DNA from: Streptomyces sp. SID12488
GTDB taxonomy: Bacteria; Actinomycetota; Actinomycetes; Streptomycetales; Streptomycetaceae
Assembly (NCBI RefSeq): GCF_010548275.1
Contig: NZ_JAAGLT010000001.1
Span: 434,001 to 498,000 of the forward strand
Direction of reading: 5' to 3'
Length of the DNA: 64,000 nt
The notes under the pieces are model-generated. The model worked only from the letters and a program-made list of their open reading frames with translations. It made no database searches and had not been told where the DNA came from. The translations under genes and the position numbers were made by a program. Within the stretch, counting starts at the first letter, position 1, and every line of letters begins with the position of its first letter. Shown here in pieces: positions 31,883 to 40,047 of this stretch.

Positions 31883-32443
31883 ATGTCACTCCCGCACGCG
31901 ATCCTCACCGCCCTGCTCGAAAAGCCGTCCTCGGGGCTGGAGTTGACCCGGCGGTTCGACAGGTCGATCGGCTACTTCTGGTCGGCCACGCATCAGCAGA
32001 TCTATCGCGAGCTGGGAAAACTGGAGGCCGAGGGGCACATCCGCGCCCTGCCCGCCGAGCAGCCGACCCGCGGGCAGAAGAAGAGCTACGAGGTCCTGCC
32101 CGCGGGCCGCGCCGAACTGGCCCGCTGGACCGCCGCGCCCCAGGACCCCAAGCCCTACCGCGACACGATGCTGCTGCGGCTGCGCGCCTCGGCGGTCGTC
32201 GGCACCGAAGGCATCGAGGCCGACCTGCGCCGCCATCTCGCGCTGCACCGGCAACAGTTGACGGAGTATCGGGAAATTGAGGAGCGGGACTTCCGGCCGG
32301 GTACGGGCAACACTCGGACCAGCCCCCAGGGCCGCCTCCAGCACCTGGTCCTGCGTGCGGGCATCGACCTGGAGACCTTCTGGACCCAGTGGCTCACGCA
32401 CGCCCTGGCGGAGTTCGCGGAGCTGCCCGGCGAAAACCGGTGA
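31883..32443 (+). CDS. PadR-family transcriptional regulator
   Basis: 186 aa. N-terminal winged helix (HAILTALLEKPSSGLELTRRF; HQQIYRELGKLEAEGHI; KKSYEVLPAGRAEL) is the PadR pattern, with a C-terminal helical dimerisation part after residue 90. Probably leaderless: TAGGAT at 31870-31875 is 7 bp before the ATG and no RBS is visible. It follows fadH by 60 bp on the same strand and may regulate it. Ligand unknown. Confidence 0.85.
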   Translation: MSLPHAILTALLEKPSSGLELTRRFDRSIGYFWSATHQQIYRELGKLEAEGHIRALPAEQPTRGQKKSYEVLPAGRAELARWTAAPQDPKPYRDTMLLRLRASAVVGTEGIEADLRRHLALHRQQLTEYREIEERDFRPGTGNTRTSPQGRLQHLVLRAGIDLETFWTQWLTHALAEFAELPGENR

Positions 32444-32486
32444 GCGCCCCGTCCCCGAGGCGGAACCTCGGACACAGGGCGCTCAC
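32440..32486 (+). terminator. Nested hairpin overlapping the padR stop codon
   Basis: GTGAGCGCCC (32440-32449) pairs with GGGCGCTCAC (32477-32486). An inner stem CCGAGG with CCTCGG (32455-32471) strengthens it. The remainder of the gap to the P450 stop shows nothing else. Confidence 0.65.
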
Positions 32487-32555
32487 GGCAACCGGGCCGA
32501 TCGAGCAGATCGAGCAGATGCTCTCAATCGGCTTAAGTGGATGGGCAGTTGTCCA

Positions 32556-33917
32556 TCAGAGCCGGAAGACATCGAGGAAGGAGCTCCAGAATCCCTTCTT
32601 GCGCTGTTCCTGACGGGCCGCTGGTGCCTGCTGCGGTGCCGGACGGGTTACCGGTTCGGCCGCCGGTGCCGGCGTCATGTTGCGCAGGGCCGCCGCCATC
32701 CGGGTGGCCGGTGTCGGGCTGAACCGCGTCGGCAGCGCGGCCAGCGCGCGGTGGAAGGGGCCGGGGCGCCACAGCAGGCTGTCCTGCGGGACCGCGAGGG
32801 TCAGGTCGGGCAGCGCGTTGAGGATCCTCTCGATCGCCGTGAGCGCGATGACCTGGGCCGGGTCCTTGGCGGGGCAGGCGTGCGGGCCCGCGCCGAAGGC
32901 CAGGTGCGCGCCCTTGCTGGCCAGCTGCCGGGCCTCGGTGAGGGCCGGGTCGCTGTTGGCGGCGGCGAAGCTGATGACGACCGGGCTGTTCGCCTCGACC
33001 GGGACGCCACCGAGGTCGACGTCCTGCAGGGCGTAGTGCGTCGCGTAGTTGGCGATGGGCGGGTTGTTCCACAGCACGTGCTCGATGGCTTCCTCGACCA
33101 GCATGCCGCTGCCTCGCTCGGACGGGCCGTCGGACAGCAGCAGGAGCAGCGCGCTGGCTATGAGGTTGCGCTGGGGTTCCAGGCCCGCGCCCATCAGCAC
33201 GATCAACTGGTCGCGCAGTTCCTCGTCGTTGAGGCCCGCGGAGTGCTGGATGAGCCAGGAGGTCACGTCCTCGCCGGGCTCGCGGCGCTTGAGCGTGATC
33301 AGCTCCTGAAGGCAGGTCGCGACCTGCTCCAGGCCCTTGAGGGCGTCGTCCTGACCGTCGAACATGGCGGACATGCCGGAGGTGAGGCGGTCGCCGATGT
33401 CGGCCGGGCAGCCGAACATCTTGTTGAACAGCAGGAGCGGGATCAGCTTGGCGTAGTCGTTGAGGAGGTCGGCCCGGCCCCGCTCGCTGAACTGGTCGAT
33501 CAGATAGTCGGCGATGGGCTCGACGTCCCGCCGGATGCGGCTGATGCTCAGCTTGGCGAGGCTCTCGGTGACGGCCTTGCGCAGACGCAGGTGCACCACG
33601 CCGTCCGTGAACAGGACGTTGGGCCGGTACATCATCATCGGCAGGACCGGGCTGTCGAGGGAGATACGGCCCTCGTTGAGCGCGGCCCAGCGGCGCGAGT
33701 CACGGGAGAACAGGGTGGTGTTCTGGAGCACCCTGAGGGCCATCTCGTGCTGGACGACGAGCGTGGCGTCCACCCCGGGGGCGAGCTCGACGGGTGCCGC
33801 CGGACCGTGGGTGCGCATCTGGTCGTAGAGACGGTGCGGCTCGGCGGCGAAGTCGGTGCCGTGCATGGGGCATCTGGCGGGCGCGCTCGGCGTGGCACCC
33901 GCGTGCTGTGTGTCCAT
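32556..33917 (-). CDS. cvnE: Conservon-associated cytochrome P450 lacking EXXR (CYP157-like)
   Basis: 453 aa. Heme Cys is in HLAFGAGPHACPAKDP. The K-helix EXXR position reads AIEHVLWNNPPI, so the invariant Arg is Trp. The I-helix reads MGAGLEPQRN, without the usual acid-Thr pair. An EXXR-less K-helix (EQSLW) is what has been reported for the CYP157 family, whose members occur in conservons. The C-terminal 45 residues are Pro/Ala-rich with a basic end. It lies 199 bp downstream of CvnD on the same strand. Whether it is a classical monooxygenase is doubtful. Confidence 0.85.
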   Translation of the reverse strand: MDTQHAGATPSAPARCPMHGTDFAAEPHRLYDQMRTHGPAAPVELAPGVDATLVVQHEMALRVLQNTTLFSRDSRRWAALNEGRISLDSPVLPMMMYRPNVLFTDGVVHLRLRKAVTESLAKLSISRIRRDVEPIADYLIDQFSERGRADLLNDYAKLIPLLLFNKMFGCPADIGDRLTSGMSAMFDGQDDALKGLEQVATCLQELITLKRREPGEDVTSWLIQHSAGLNDEELRDQLIVLMGAGLEPQRNLIASALLLLLSDGPSERGSGMLVEEAIEHVLWNNPPIANYATHYALQDVDLGGVPVEANSPVVISFAAANSDPALTEARQLASKGAHLAFGAGPHACPAKDPAQVIALTAIERILNALPDLTLAVPQDSLLWRPGPFHRALAALPTRFSPTPATRMAAALRNMTPAPAAEPVTRPAPQQAPAARQEQRKKGFWSSFLDVFRL

Positions 33918-34018
33918 GAAGGTTCCTTAGGGATCCCCGCGCGTCGGGGCGGGGGACGGGGGTGAGGAAAAACCTTGTGCGCGGCTGTTCTCCGGATGGC
34001 CTGGCCAGCCTGGGTCGT

Positions 34019-34050
34019 CCGGATGGTCCGGATGGTCCGGATGGTCCGGA
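34019..34050. repeat. Tandem 9-bp repeat between cvnD and the P450 gene
   Basis: Three exact copies of CCGGATGGT followed by CCGGA. A related TCCGGATGG occurs about 30 bp before. This lies in the 199-bp gap that must hold any separate P450 promoter. Confidence 0.7.
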
Positions 34051-34116
34051 CCCCTGACCGGCCCCCCTGTCCGGACCCCGTGTGCGGGGAGGGGCCCGAA
34101 AGGGAGGTACCGGGGT

Positions 34117-34710
34117 TCAGGCCGCGCGGGTGAGCAGGTGCTGGACGAGGGCGATCAGGGCCCTCGCCGAGGACGTCTGGTCCCGGGCGTCGCAGTAGAC
34201 GACCGGGGTGTCGGGCAGCAGGTCGAGGGCCTCGCGGATCTCGTCCTCGTCGAACTCGCCGGCCAACGGGTCGAAGGTGTTGACCGCGATGGCGTACTCC
34301 AGGCCGTACTTCTCGACCAGGTCGATCACCGGAAACGTTTCAGCCAGCCGGGACGGGTCGACCAGGAGGAGTGCTCCGAGCGCGCCGCGGGCCATGTCCT
34401 CCCACAGCTGCATGAAGCGCTGCTGACCGGGCGTGCCGAACAGGTACAGCACGAGTTCGTCGCTCAGCGTGAGCCGGCCGAAGTCCAGCGCGACCGTGGT
34501 CGTCACCTTGTCCGGCGCGCCCTTCAGGTCGTCCACCTGGGCGGACGCCTGGGTCATCTTCTCCTCGGTGCGCAGCGGGGCAATCTCCGACAGCGAGCCG
34601 ATGTACGTGGTCTTGCCCACGGCGAAGTGCCCTACGACAAGGATCTTCGCGGTGGTGGTGACCGCGTCTGAGACGTAGATCGTCTCAGCCGTAGAGCGAT
34701 TCGAGTCCAT
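34117..34710 (-). CDS. cvnD: Conservon GTPase-like protein CvnD
   Basis: 197 aa from ATG 34710. Small Ras/MglA-like ATP/GTP-binding protein: P-loop VVGHFAVGKTT at about residue 25, switch region TTTVALDFGRL, G3-like LFGTPGQQRF and NTFD near residue 145. In the conservon the four Cvn proteins form a membrane-associated complex likened to eukaryotic GPCR signalling. It overlaps CvnC by 26 bp. Last of the four core genes. Confidence 0.92.
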   Translation of the reverse strand: MDSNRSTAETIYVSDAVTTTAKILVVGHFAVGKTTYIGSLSEIAPLRTEEKMTQASAQVDDLKGAPDKVTTTVALDFGRLTLSDELVLYLFGTPGQQRFMQLWEDMARGALGALLLVDPSRLAETFPVIDLVEKYGLEYAIAVNTFDPLAGEFDEDEIREALDLLPDTPVVYCDARDQTSSARALIALVQHLLTRAA

Positions 34711-35065
34711 GCAGCACCTTTTCGATGATTCCTCTGTCGACGGACTGGGCGCGTGGGGGCGCGGCACGGCGCAGGAGATGACCCTGTTCGAATAAATCGG
34801 TCAGCAGGAGTCGGGCCACACCCACCGGCAGCGACAGGTGCGCCGCGACCTCCGCGACGGAGAGGTAACCGCCACCGCACAGGTCCCAGATGGCCCGTAC
34901 CTCGGGGCTGGCGCCGAGCGGCACCTCCCGGTCGGGAGCCAGTGTGACCAGGGTGTGCAGGGACAGGTCGTCGGCGGTCGGCAGCCGTCGCCCGCCCGTG
35001 ATGACGTACGAGCGGACGAAGTCGCTGGTGACCGTGACCGGAGCTTCCTCGCCGTGCGCGTTCAT
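34685..35065 (-). CDS. cvnC: Conservon protein CvnC (DUF742)
   Basis: 126 aa. DUF742 pattern: FVRSYVITGGRRLP, LSLHTLVTLAP, a winged-helix-like LSVAEVAAHLSLPVGVARLLLTDL and ending VLHGLESLYG. Start ATG overlaps the CvnB stop as ATGA, and its end overlaps CvnD. In S. coelicolor conservons CvnC interacts with the other core proteins. Confidence 0.92.
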   Translation of the reverse strand: MNAHGEEAPVTVTSDFVRSYVITGGRRLPTADDLSLHTLVTLAPDREVPLGASPEVRAIWDLCGGGYLSVAEVAAHLSLPVGVARLLLTDLFEQGHLLRRAAPPRAQSVDRGIIEKVLHGLESLYG

Positions 35066-35463
35066 GCTTCCGCACCGGCGTTCTGACGCGGCGGGGTGGT
35101 CATCGCCTTGCCGAGCGCCCCCACCTGCTGCTGCATCCGGAACGACATGGCCTCCATGTCGACGTCCAGCGCTGCCGACACGGCGAGATAGGCGCCGCTG
35201 CCCGCCGCGATGAGGAAGATCCAGCCGCCGTCGTACTCGATCAGCGTCTGCTTCCACAGACCGAGTCCGAAGCCCACGAAGGGGGCGACGGCCCGGCTCA
35301 GGGACTGCATCGAGCTCATCGCGGCGGCGTTGGTCTCCGCCGCGTCGCGGTCGATGTCACTGGACCGCTCCAGCAGGAGGCCGTCGGCCGAGACGAGGAT
35401 CGCGTGACGGGCGCCGCGCACCTGCAGCACGTCGTTCAGCACCCACGACAGATCGGGATTCAC
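35062..35463 (-). CDS. cvnB: Conservon roadblock/LC7 protein CvnB
   Basis: 133 aa from GTG 35463, overlapping the CvnA stop as GTGA. Roadblock/LC7 fold signatures are LSWVLNDVLQVRGARHAILVSADGLL (read in two parts) and LIAAGSGAYLAVSA. Such proteins act as scaffolds or GTPase activators for small MglA-like GTPases, here CvnD. Confidence 0.92.
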   Translation of the reverse strand: MNPDLSWVLNDVLQVRGARHAILVSADGLLLERSSDIDRDAAETNAAAMSSMQSLSRAVAPFVGFGLGLWKQTLIEYDGGWIFLIAAGSGAYLAVSAALDVDMEAMSFRMQQQVGALGKAMTTPPRQNAGAEA

Positions 35464-36659
35464 TGGTCCTGTGGTCCTTCCATGGTCGTCGTGTCCCGCC
35501 CGAGCAGCGTTCCGCGCTGGAACGCACCAATACGTGAAGCCGTCACCTCGTTGTGCAGCTCCGCCGGCTCCGGCGGCGGAGGCACCACCGCGACCGGGCT
35601 GCCGCGCCGCCGCCGCTTGGGCAGGCCGCCGGCAGTCGTCCCGATCGGACGCTGCGGTCCGCCGGGCGTGGCCACCGGGGTCAGCCGCTGCGGGGCGACC
35701 GGAACCTCGGCCCGGGGTTCGGCCCTTTCGGCACCGCCCTCGGGCTCGGGAACGTCCGTCGTCAACAGGTTCTCTGGCAAGAGAATCACCGCCCGTACGC
35801 CGCCGTAGGGGGACACCGAATCGACCGAGACCTTGAAGCCGTACCGGGTGGCGAGCATCCCGGACACGGCGAAGCCGAACTTCGGCGGGTCGCCGAGGCT
35901 CGTGATGTCGACCGGTGCCTGCGGGGAGAGCAGCACGGAGGCCCGCGCCTTCTCCTCCGTGTTCATGCCGAGTCCGGCGTCGTCGACGATCAGGCAGACA
36001 CCGGTGGGTACGGCCTGGATGTTGATGTCGACGCGGGTGCCGGGCGCGCTGTAGTTGGTGGCGTTGGCCAGCAGTTCGGCGAGGACCACCGCGATGGGCT
36101 CGACGGCCCGGCTGGCCACCGTGACGTTCACCTGGGTGTTGATGGTGACCCGGTCGAAGTGCTTGATGCGGCCCTGTGCGCTGCGGGCGACGTCGTACAC
36201 GGACGCGGTGGACTCGCGCCGGCCGAGCCAGCCGCCGCACAGCACGGCGATGCCCTGTGCACGCCGGCCGAACTGACTGTTGGTGTGGTCGATCATCATC
36301 AGGTCGCCGAGGACCTGTTCGTCGTCGCCGTAGCGGCGCTGCGACTTCTCGATGATGAGCTGCTGTTCGTCGGCGAGCACCTGAAGCGTCCGCATCGCGG
36401 ACTTCAGGACGGCCTTGGTGTCCTCCTCAGCGTCCTTGCGCACCGCCGCCAGATCGCCCGCGTGCTGTGCGTTCAGTTGGGTGTATTCCGCATAGAGGCG
36501 GTCGCGCTCACTCTGTACGGCTTCACGGACGCTCTGCAGGTCGTTGTTCTTCCTGCGGAGCGCCATGTTGGTTCTCCGGGCCCGCATCACTGCGACAACC
36601 GCAGCGACCAGGACCACAAGCAAGATCCACAGCAGTGGATCCTGGATCAATGACGTCAT
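35460..36659 (-). CDS. cvnA: Conservon sensor-kinase-like protein CvnA
   Basis: 399 aa. One membrane segment near residues 9-25 (LLWILLVVLVAAVVAVM), a coiled coil to about residue 70, then a histidine-kinase-type ATPase domain: N-box ELLANATNYSAP, G1 VDDAGLGM and a later GFAVSGMLATRYG. No clear phospho-accepting His box, as is usual for CvnA. The Pro/Arg-rich tail may be flexible. Only one short membrane segment is seen, fewer than some CvnA proteins. First gene of cvnABCD-P450. Confidence 0.9.
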   Translation of the reverse strand: MTSLIQDPLLWILLVVLVAAVVAVMRARRTNMALRRKNNDLQSVREAVQSERDRLYAEYTQLNAQHAGDLAAVRKDAEEDTKAVLKSAMRTLQVLADEQQLIIEKSQRRYGDDEQVLGDLMMIDHTNSQFGRRAQGIAVLCGGWLGRRESTASVYDVARSAQGRIKHFDRVTINTQVNVTVASRAVEPIAVVLAELLANATNYSAPGTRVDINIQAVPTGVCLIVDDAGLGMNTEEKARASVLLSPQAPVDITSLGDPPKFGFAVSGMLATRYGFKVSVDSVSPYGGVRAVILLPENLLTTDVPEPEGGAERAEPRAEVPVAPQRLTPVATPGGPQRPIGTTAGGLPKRRRRGSPVAVVPPPPEPAELHNEVTASRIGAFQRGTLLGRDTTTMEGPQDQ

Positions 36660-37005
36660 GAGACTCTCTTCAAGTCGCCTTGCGACAGGAGCAGTTGCAG
36701 TCCGACGGGGCCTGGCCTCAAGCTCGGGCCTCGCCCGGTGGCGTACCTTACCGGCGGACCGATTCAGCCACTCCTTCGCATGGGGCCCGTAGAGACTGCC
36801 CCCGTGCGCATGGCGCGCCTCAGCCTACTGAAAGTGCGATGATCTTAGCAGTCAAAAGAGCGTCAAAAAGGTTCCGGTTAGGCTCACTTGGAGACCTTCA
36901 CAGGATTCACGTACGGGCCCACGAGAGTTATGGACCCGATACCGTCCGGACACGCGAAGGCCCGCTCCCCCTGTTCTCCGGGGAGCGGGCCCTGTGCGCG
37001 GAAGC
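36660..37005. other. 346-bp intergenic region: cvn promoter area and DUF2087 terminator
   Basis: Contains the cvn upstream region and, at 36959-36991, a perfect 12-bp stem (GGCCCGCTCCCC with GGGGAGCGGGCC) that should terminate the leftward DUF2087 gene. TTGACG and TAAGAT (reverse strand, about 36843-36868) occur but at an unsuitable 13-bp spacing, so no promoter is called. Confidence 0.5.
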
Positions 37006-37344
37006 TCAGGCGGCGTCGGCCGCGGCGCCGAAGTCGGCCTCGGCGGGCCGCCAGTAGACGCCGCCGCTGCGCCGCAGGTGGTTCAGGTCCACCAGATACC
37101 GGCGCAGCGTCACATGGTCGATACGGCTCGCGCCCTCGCACCACACCCGCAGCCGCTCGTCGACGAGCCGCTCCGCGTACTCGATCCCGGGCTCGAAGGT
37201 CTCGTCGGCGATGTGCTGGAGCACGATCAGCTTCCGGCTCCAGCGGGCGGGCAGCCGCACGAGCCGGCCGTCCTCCCGTACGAAGGTCCGCAACACGTTC
37301 TCGGTCTGCTGCCGCTCGATCTGCTCGGCTTGGTCGGATGCCAT
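37006..37344 (-). CDS. DUF2087 domain protein
   Basis: 112 aa. The sequence VLRTFVREDGRLVRLPARWSRK, FEPGIEYAERLVDERLRVW and TLRRYLVDLNHLRRSGGVYWR (each shown in part) matches the small DUF2087 family, basic and winged-helix-like and sometimes fused to regulators. Function unknown. Monocistronic, with its own terminator, and divergent from the first chaplin gene. Confidence 0.78.
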   Translation of the reverse strand: MASDQAEQIERQQTENVLRTFVREDGRLVRLPARWSRKLIVLQHIADETFEPGIEYAERLVDERLRVWCEGASRIDHVTLRRYLVDLNHLRRSGGVYWRPAEADFGAAADAA

Positions 37345-37442
37345 GTCCGCGAGGCTAACCCGTGCGCGAGCGGCCTCCCACCACTTTTCCCGTCACCTTT
37401 GCTCTCACCGCGCTTCGAAAAGGGTGACGCCCGGCCGCACGC

Positions 37443-37470
37443 CGTTACCAGGCGTGAGCGGGCGCGTTGT
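37443..37470 (+). promoter_or_regulatory. Sigma-BldN-like promoter of chaplin gene
   Basis: CGTTAC (37443-37448), 16 bp, CGTTGT (37465-37470), 57 bp before the start. It resembles the CGTAAC / CGTTGA-type elements of BldN-dependent promoters, which control chaplins and rodlins. Confidence 0.5.
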
Positions 37471-37527
37471 AGGGGAAGTGCGGGCGCGAGTCGAGTGCCC
37501 GCACTCATCGAACAAAAGGAGAACGTG

Positions 37528-37818
37528 ATGTCTCGCATCGCGAAGGTAGCCGTCGCCGCTCTCGGCACCGGTGCCGTGATGCTCGGCGGTGCCGGCATGG
37601 CCACGGCCGACGCGGATGCCCAGGCCGCAGCCATCGGCTCGCCCGGCGTCCTGTCCGGCAACGTCCTGCAGGTCCCGATCCACGTGCCCGTCAACGTGTG
37701 CGGCAACTCGGTCAGCGTGATCGGTCTGCTGAACCCGGCCTTCGGCAACACCTGCGTCAACGCCAGTGACCACGACGACTACAAGGGCAACCCCGGCCCC
37801 GGCGGATACGGCAACTGA
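37528..37818 (+). CDS. Short chaplin with C-terminal extension
   Basis: 96 aa; ATG 37528 after AAAGGAG. Sec signal peptide to about residue 28, then one chaplin domain: GSPGVLSGNVLQVPIHVPVN, VCGNSVSVIGLLNPAFGNTC, with the two conserved Cys. Short chaplins self-assemble into amyloid-like films that let aerial hyphae escape water. Unlike the other two copies here, which stop right after CVND, this one continues with about 18 residues rich in Asp, Gly, Asn and Tyr. Strong terminator at 37838-37874. Confidence 0.92.
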   Translation: MSRIAKVAVAALGTGAVMLGGAGMATADADAQAAAIGSPGVLSGNVLQVPIHVPVNVCGNSVSVIGLLNPAFGNTCVNASDHDDYKGNPGPGGYGN

Positions 37819-37837
37819 TCTGTAGCACACAAGCACT

Positions 37838-37874
37838 GGAAGAGCCCCGACGGTCCCACCGTCGGGGCTCTTCC
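37838..37874 (+). terminator. 17-bp hairpin after chaplin gene
   Basis: Perfect stem GGAAGAGCCCCGACGGT with its complement, CCC loop, between the chaplin and the convergent tyrosinase gene; probably works in both directions. Confidence 0.85.
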
Positions 37875-37905
37875 ATGTCCGCACCTCGTTACGCGCAGTT
37901 CCTCG

Positions 37906-38769
37906 CTACGCGTAGCGGTAGAGGTCGCTGTGGTCCTCCAGCTGGTCCGGCGTCAGGTCCCACGGCGGCAGCGTCTCGTGCCGGGCGACGACCCGGCCGC
38001 GCTGCGCGTCGCCGGGCCGCGGCGGCCGGTCGGGCAGATAGCGGGCGCCGTGCCGTTGCTGCCAGCGCGACCAGCACAGGTCGATGAAGGCGTGGTGCAG
38101 CCAGAAGACGGGGTCGTTGACGGAGGCACCGCCGACCATGTGCCCGCCGACCCAGCGGTGGACACGGTTGTGGTTGCGCCAGGACGGGGCGCCCCGCCCG
38201 CTGCCCCACCCTTCGAGTTTGTTGCGGAACCCTTTCGCGGACGTCGAGTTCCACGGCGACACGTCGTAGACGGGATCGTCGAGGGCCGAGTCCAGGTCCT
38301 TCCGGGTCGGCAGCTTGAGCGGCTCGCGGGCGCGGCCGAGGTCCCGGGTGAGGAAGTCGCCGTCGGTGACGCTCTCCCTGATGGTCCAGTCACCGTGGTC
38401 GTAGGCGAACGGCCCGGTCATCACCCGCTGGTCGGAGGAGCGCCCGGTGCCCCCGAGCAGGTCATCCTTCCAGGGCACGCCGGCCGCCGTACGGTCCCGG
38501 GTCCAGTCCCAGTACGGCACCGTCACCGACGGGTCCAGGCGCTGCAGCGCCTGCTCCAGGTCCAGCAGGAACTGCCGGTGCCAGGGCAGGAAGGACGGCG
38601 CCATGTGGGCCGTACGCAGCCCCTTCTCGCCGTCGGCGACGTAGTACTCGATGTGCGTGCGCACGAACTCGTCGTACTCGCCCCGCCGTTTGAGCTCCAT
38701 CAGCGCCCCGACGAACCGCCGCCGCTCGGAACGCGTCAGCGTGCTGACGTCCTTACGCGTGTACGCCAC
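37906..38769 (-). CDS. melC2: Tyrosinase (MelC2/MelD2 type)
   Basis: 287 aa. CuA ligands are in VRTHIEYY, TAHMAPSF and LPWHRQF; CuB ligands in RNHNRVHRWVGG and FWLHHAFID, so all six His are present. It oxidises phenols to quinones for melanin. Export depends on its chaperone MelC1, encoded just upstream with a 17-bp overlap; MelC2 itself has no signal peptide. Compared with the classic MelC2 it is slightly longer and diverged, perhaps the second (MelD) tyrosinase of Streptomyces. Confidence 0.9.
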   Translation of the reverse strand: MAYTRKDVSTLTRSERRRFVGALMELKRRGEYDEFVRTHIEYYVADGEKGLRTAHMAPSFLPWHRQFLLDLEQALQRLDPSVTVPYWDWTRDRTAAGVPWKDDLLGGTGRSSDQRVMTGPFAYDHGDWTIRESVTDGDFLTRDLGRAREPLKLPTRKDLDSALDDPVYDVSPWNSTSAKGFRNKLEGWGSGRGAPSWRNHNRVHRWVGGHMVGGASVNDPVFWLHHAFIDLCWSRWQQRHGARYLPDRPPRPGDAQRGRVVARHETLPPWDLTPDQLEDHSDLYRYA

Positions 38770-39229
38770 GACCGTCCTCTCCCTCTCCGTCGACCGTCAA
38801 CCGCCGCCCGGGCCCCAGCTCGTCGACGGCCGCGCGGGCCGCCTCCAGGGCCGTGGGGTACGAGCGGTAGTGGTCGACCATGCTCAGATACGTCCCGTCC
38901 GCGCGCCGCATCAGATGCAGTGGCCGCCCGTCCACGGTGACGTGCCACCGCCCGTCGCCGGGCGCGCGCAGGGCCTGCGCCATATGGTCGACGTGATCCG
39001 CGTGCCCGGCGTCGGTCTTCATGCCGCGCAGCCGGCGGCCCCGGTACGTCTCGTCGAACGACGCAGCCTCGTCGGCGTCCTGGTCATGCCGGGGCCACGC
39101 CGCGGCGACGACCGGGACCACCGCCAGGGCGAGGGCCGACACGCACAGGGCACGCAGCGCGTCCCGCCGCGTGCCGGAACAGGCACGGGGACCTTCCGGT
39201 CCCCGCGGCACTCTGCTGACGAACAACAC
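38753..39229 (-). CDS. melC1: Tyrosinase copper chaperone MelC1
   Basis: 158 aa from GTG 39229 behind GGGGAGAGA. Tat signal GTRRDALRALCVSALALAVV at residues about 19-38, matching the known co-export of tyrosinase with MelC1. Core family segments: FDETYRGRRLRG, DGRPLHLMRRADGTYLSMVDHY and ALEAARAAVDELG. It loads copper on MelC2 and carries it across the membrane. Confidence 0.9.
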   Translation of the reverse strand: MLFVSRVPRGPEGPRACSGTRRDALRALCVSALALAVVPVVAAAWPRHDQDADEAASFDETYRGRRLRGMKTDAGHADHVDHMAQALRAPGDGRWHVTVDGRPLHLMRRADGTYLSMVDHYRSYPTALEAARAAVDELGPGRRLTVDGEGEDGRGVHA

Positions 39230-39337
39230 TCTCTCCCCATCTCCTCGTTCGGTTCGTTCAGGAACGGCGACCGCCCGGCGACCGGGCCCGGGTGTCGCCC
39301 CCCGGGCCCAGAGGGTCCAGTTCGTCAGGTCCCGTAC

Positions 39338-39847
39338 TTACAGCGAGCCGAGTCCCAGAACACCCGTGGGGGCCGTCTGCAGCAGCGGGGTGAGCACGGC
39401 GGCCTGCGGCTCCTTGAGCGTCGGCAGGCCGAACACCTCGGGGTTCGACGCGGTCATGGGGGTGTCCACGGACAGGCCGGGGGTCAGGGTGCGCAGGTCG
39501 GCCGCGGGGAGGCTGACGGCCGCCTCGTCGAAGCCCTTCCCGATCACCTGCGGCAGCGGCGTCTCGGCCGACAGACCGGGCAGCGCGGCCCCCATCGGCA
39601 CCTGCGGCAGCGCGCTGTCCGGGATCATCCGCCCCTCGACGTACCGCGGTCCCTCGGGCACGCCCGGCGTCAGCAGCGGCAGTTCACCGCCAACCTTGGG
39701 CAGGCTCATGTTGAGGGACTGCTCGACGCCGTCCAGCGGCACGGGTACGGGGACCGTGCCGGCCGCGACGGCGGGGGCCGCGGAGCCCACCGCCGCCGCC
39801 ACGCCGGTGAGGACAGCGGCGGCAAGAATTCGGGTGGTCGACTTCAT
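39338..39847 (-). CDS. Secreted protein of unknown function
   Basis: 169 aa with a Sec signal peptide (MKSTTRILAAAVLTGVAAAV, cleavage after APAVAA). The mature part is rich in Pro, Leu and Gly, without Cys, with loosely repeated LP(Q/T)/PGL units. No family recognised. Lies between tyrosinase and other small secreted proteins in a chaplin/rodlin neighbourhood, so a cell-surface role is plausible but not shown. Confidence 0.75.
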   Translation of the reverse strand: MKSTTRILAAAVLTGVAAAVGSAAPAVAAGTVPVPVPLDGVEQSLNMSLPKVGGELPLLTPGVPEGPRYVEGRMIPDSALPQVPMGAALPGLSAETPLPQVIGKGFDEAAVSLPAADLRTLTPGLSVDTPMTASNPEVFGLPTLKEPQAAVLTPLLQTAPTGVLGLGSL

Positions 39848-40047
39848 GACAGTTACGGTCCTTTTCAGGAATCGGGGGGTGTTCGTCCGTATCGCGTAAC
39901 GATCCTGGGAACCGCATCAGCTCAAGATTCCCCCGTGTGGCGCATTAGTCGTCCGATCGGCCCGGAAGAGCGGCCCGGCTCGGACGGCCTACCCGCCGGT
40001 CCGGGCCCCGGACCGCACCGCTCGCCCCGCTGCCGTCTGCTCGGCCG

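Noticed and set aside
36843..36868. TTGACG/TAAGAT promoter for the cvn operon
   Set aside because: The spacing is 13 bp, too short for a sigma-70-type promoter, and no alternative pairing is convincing.
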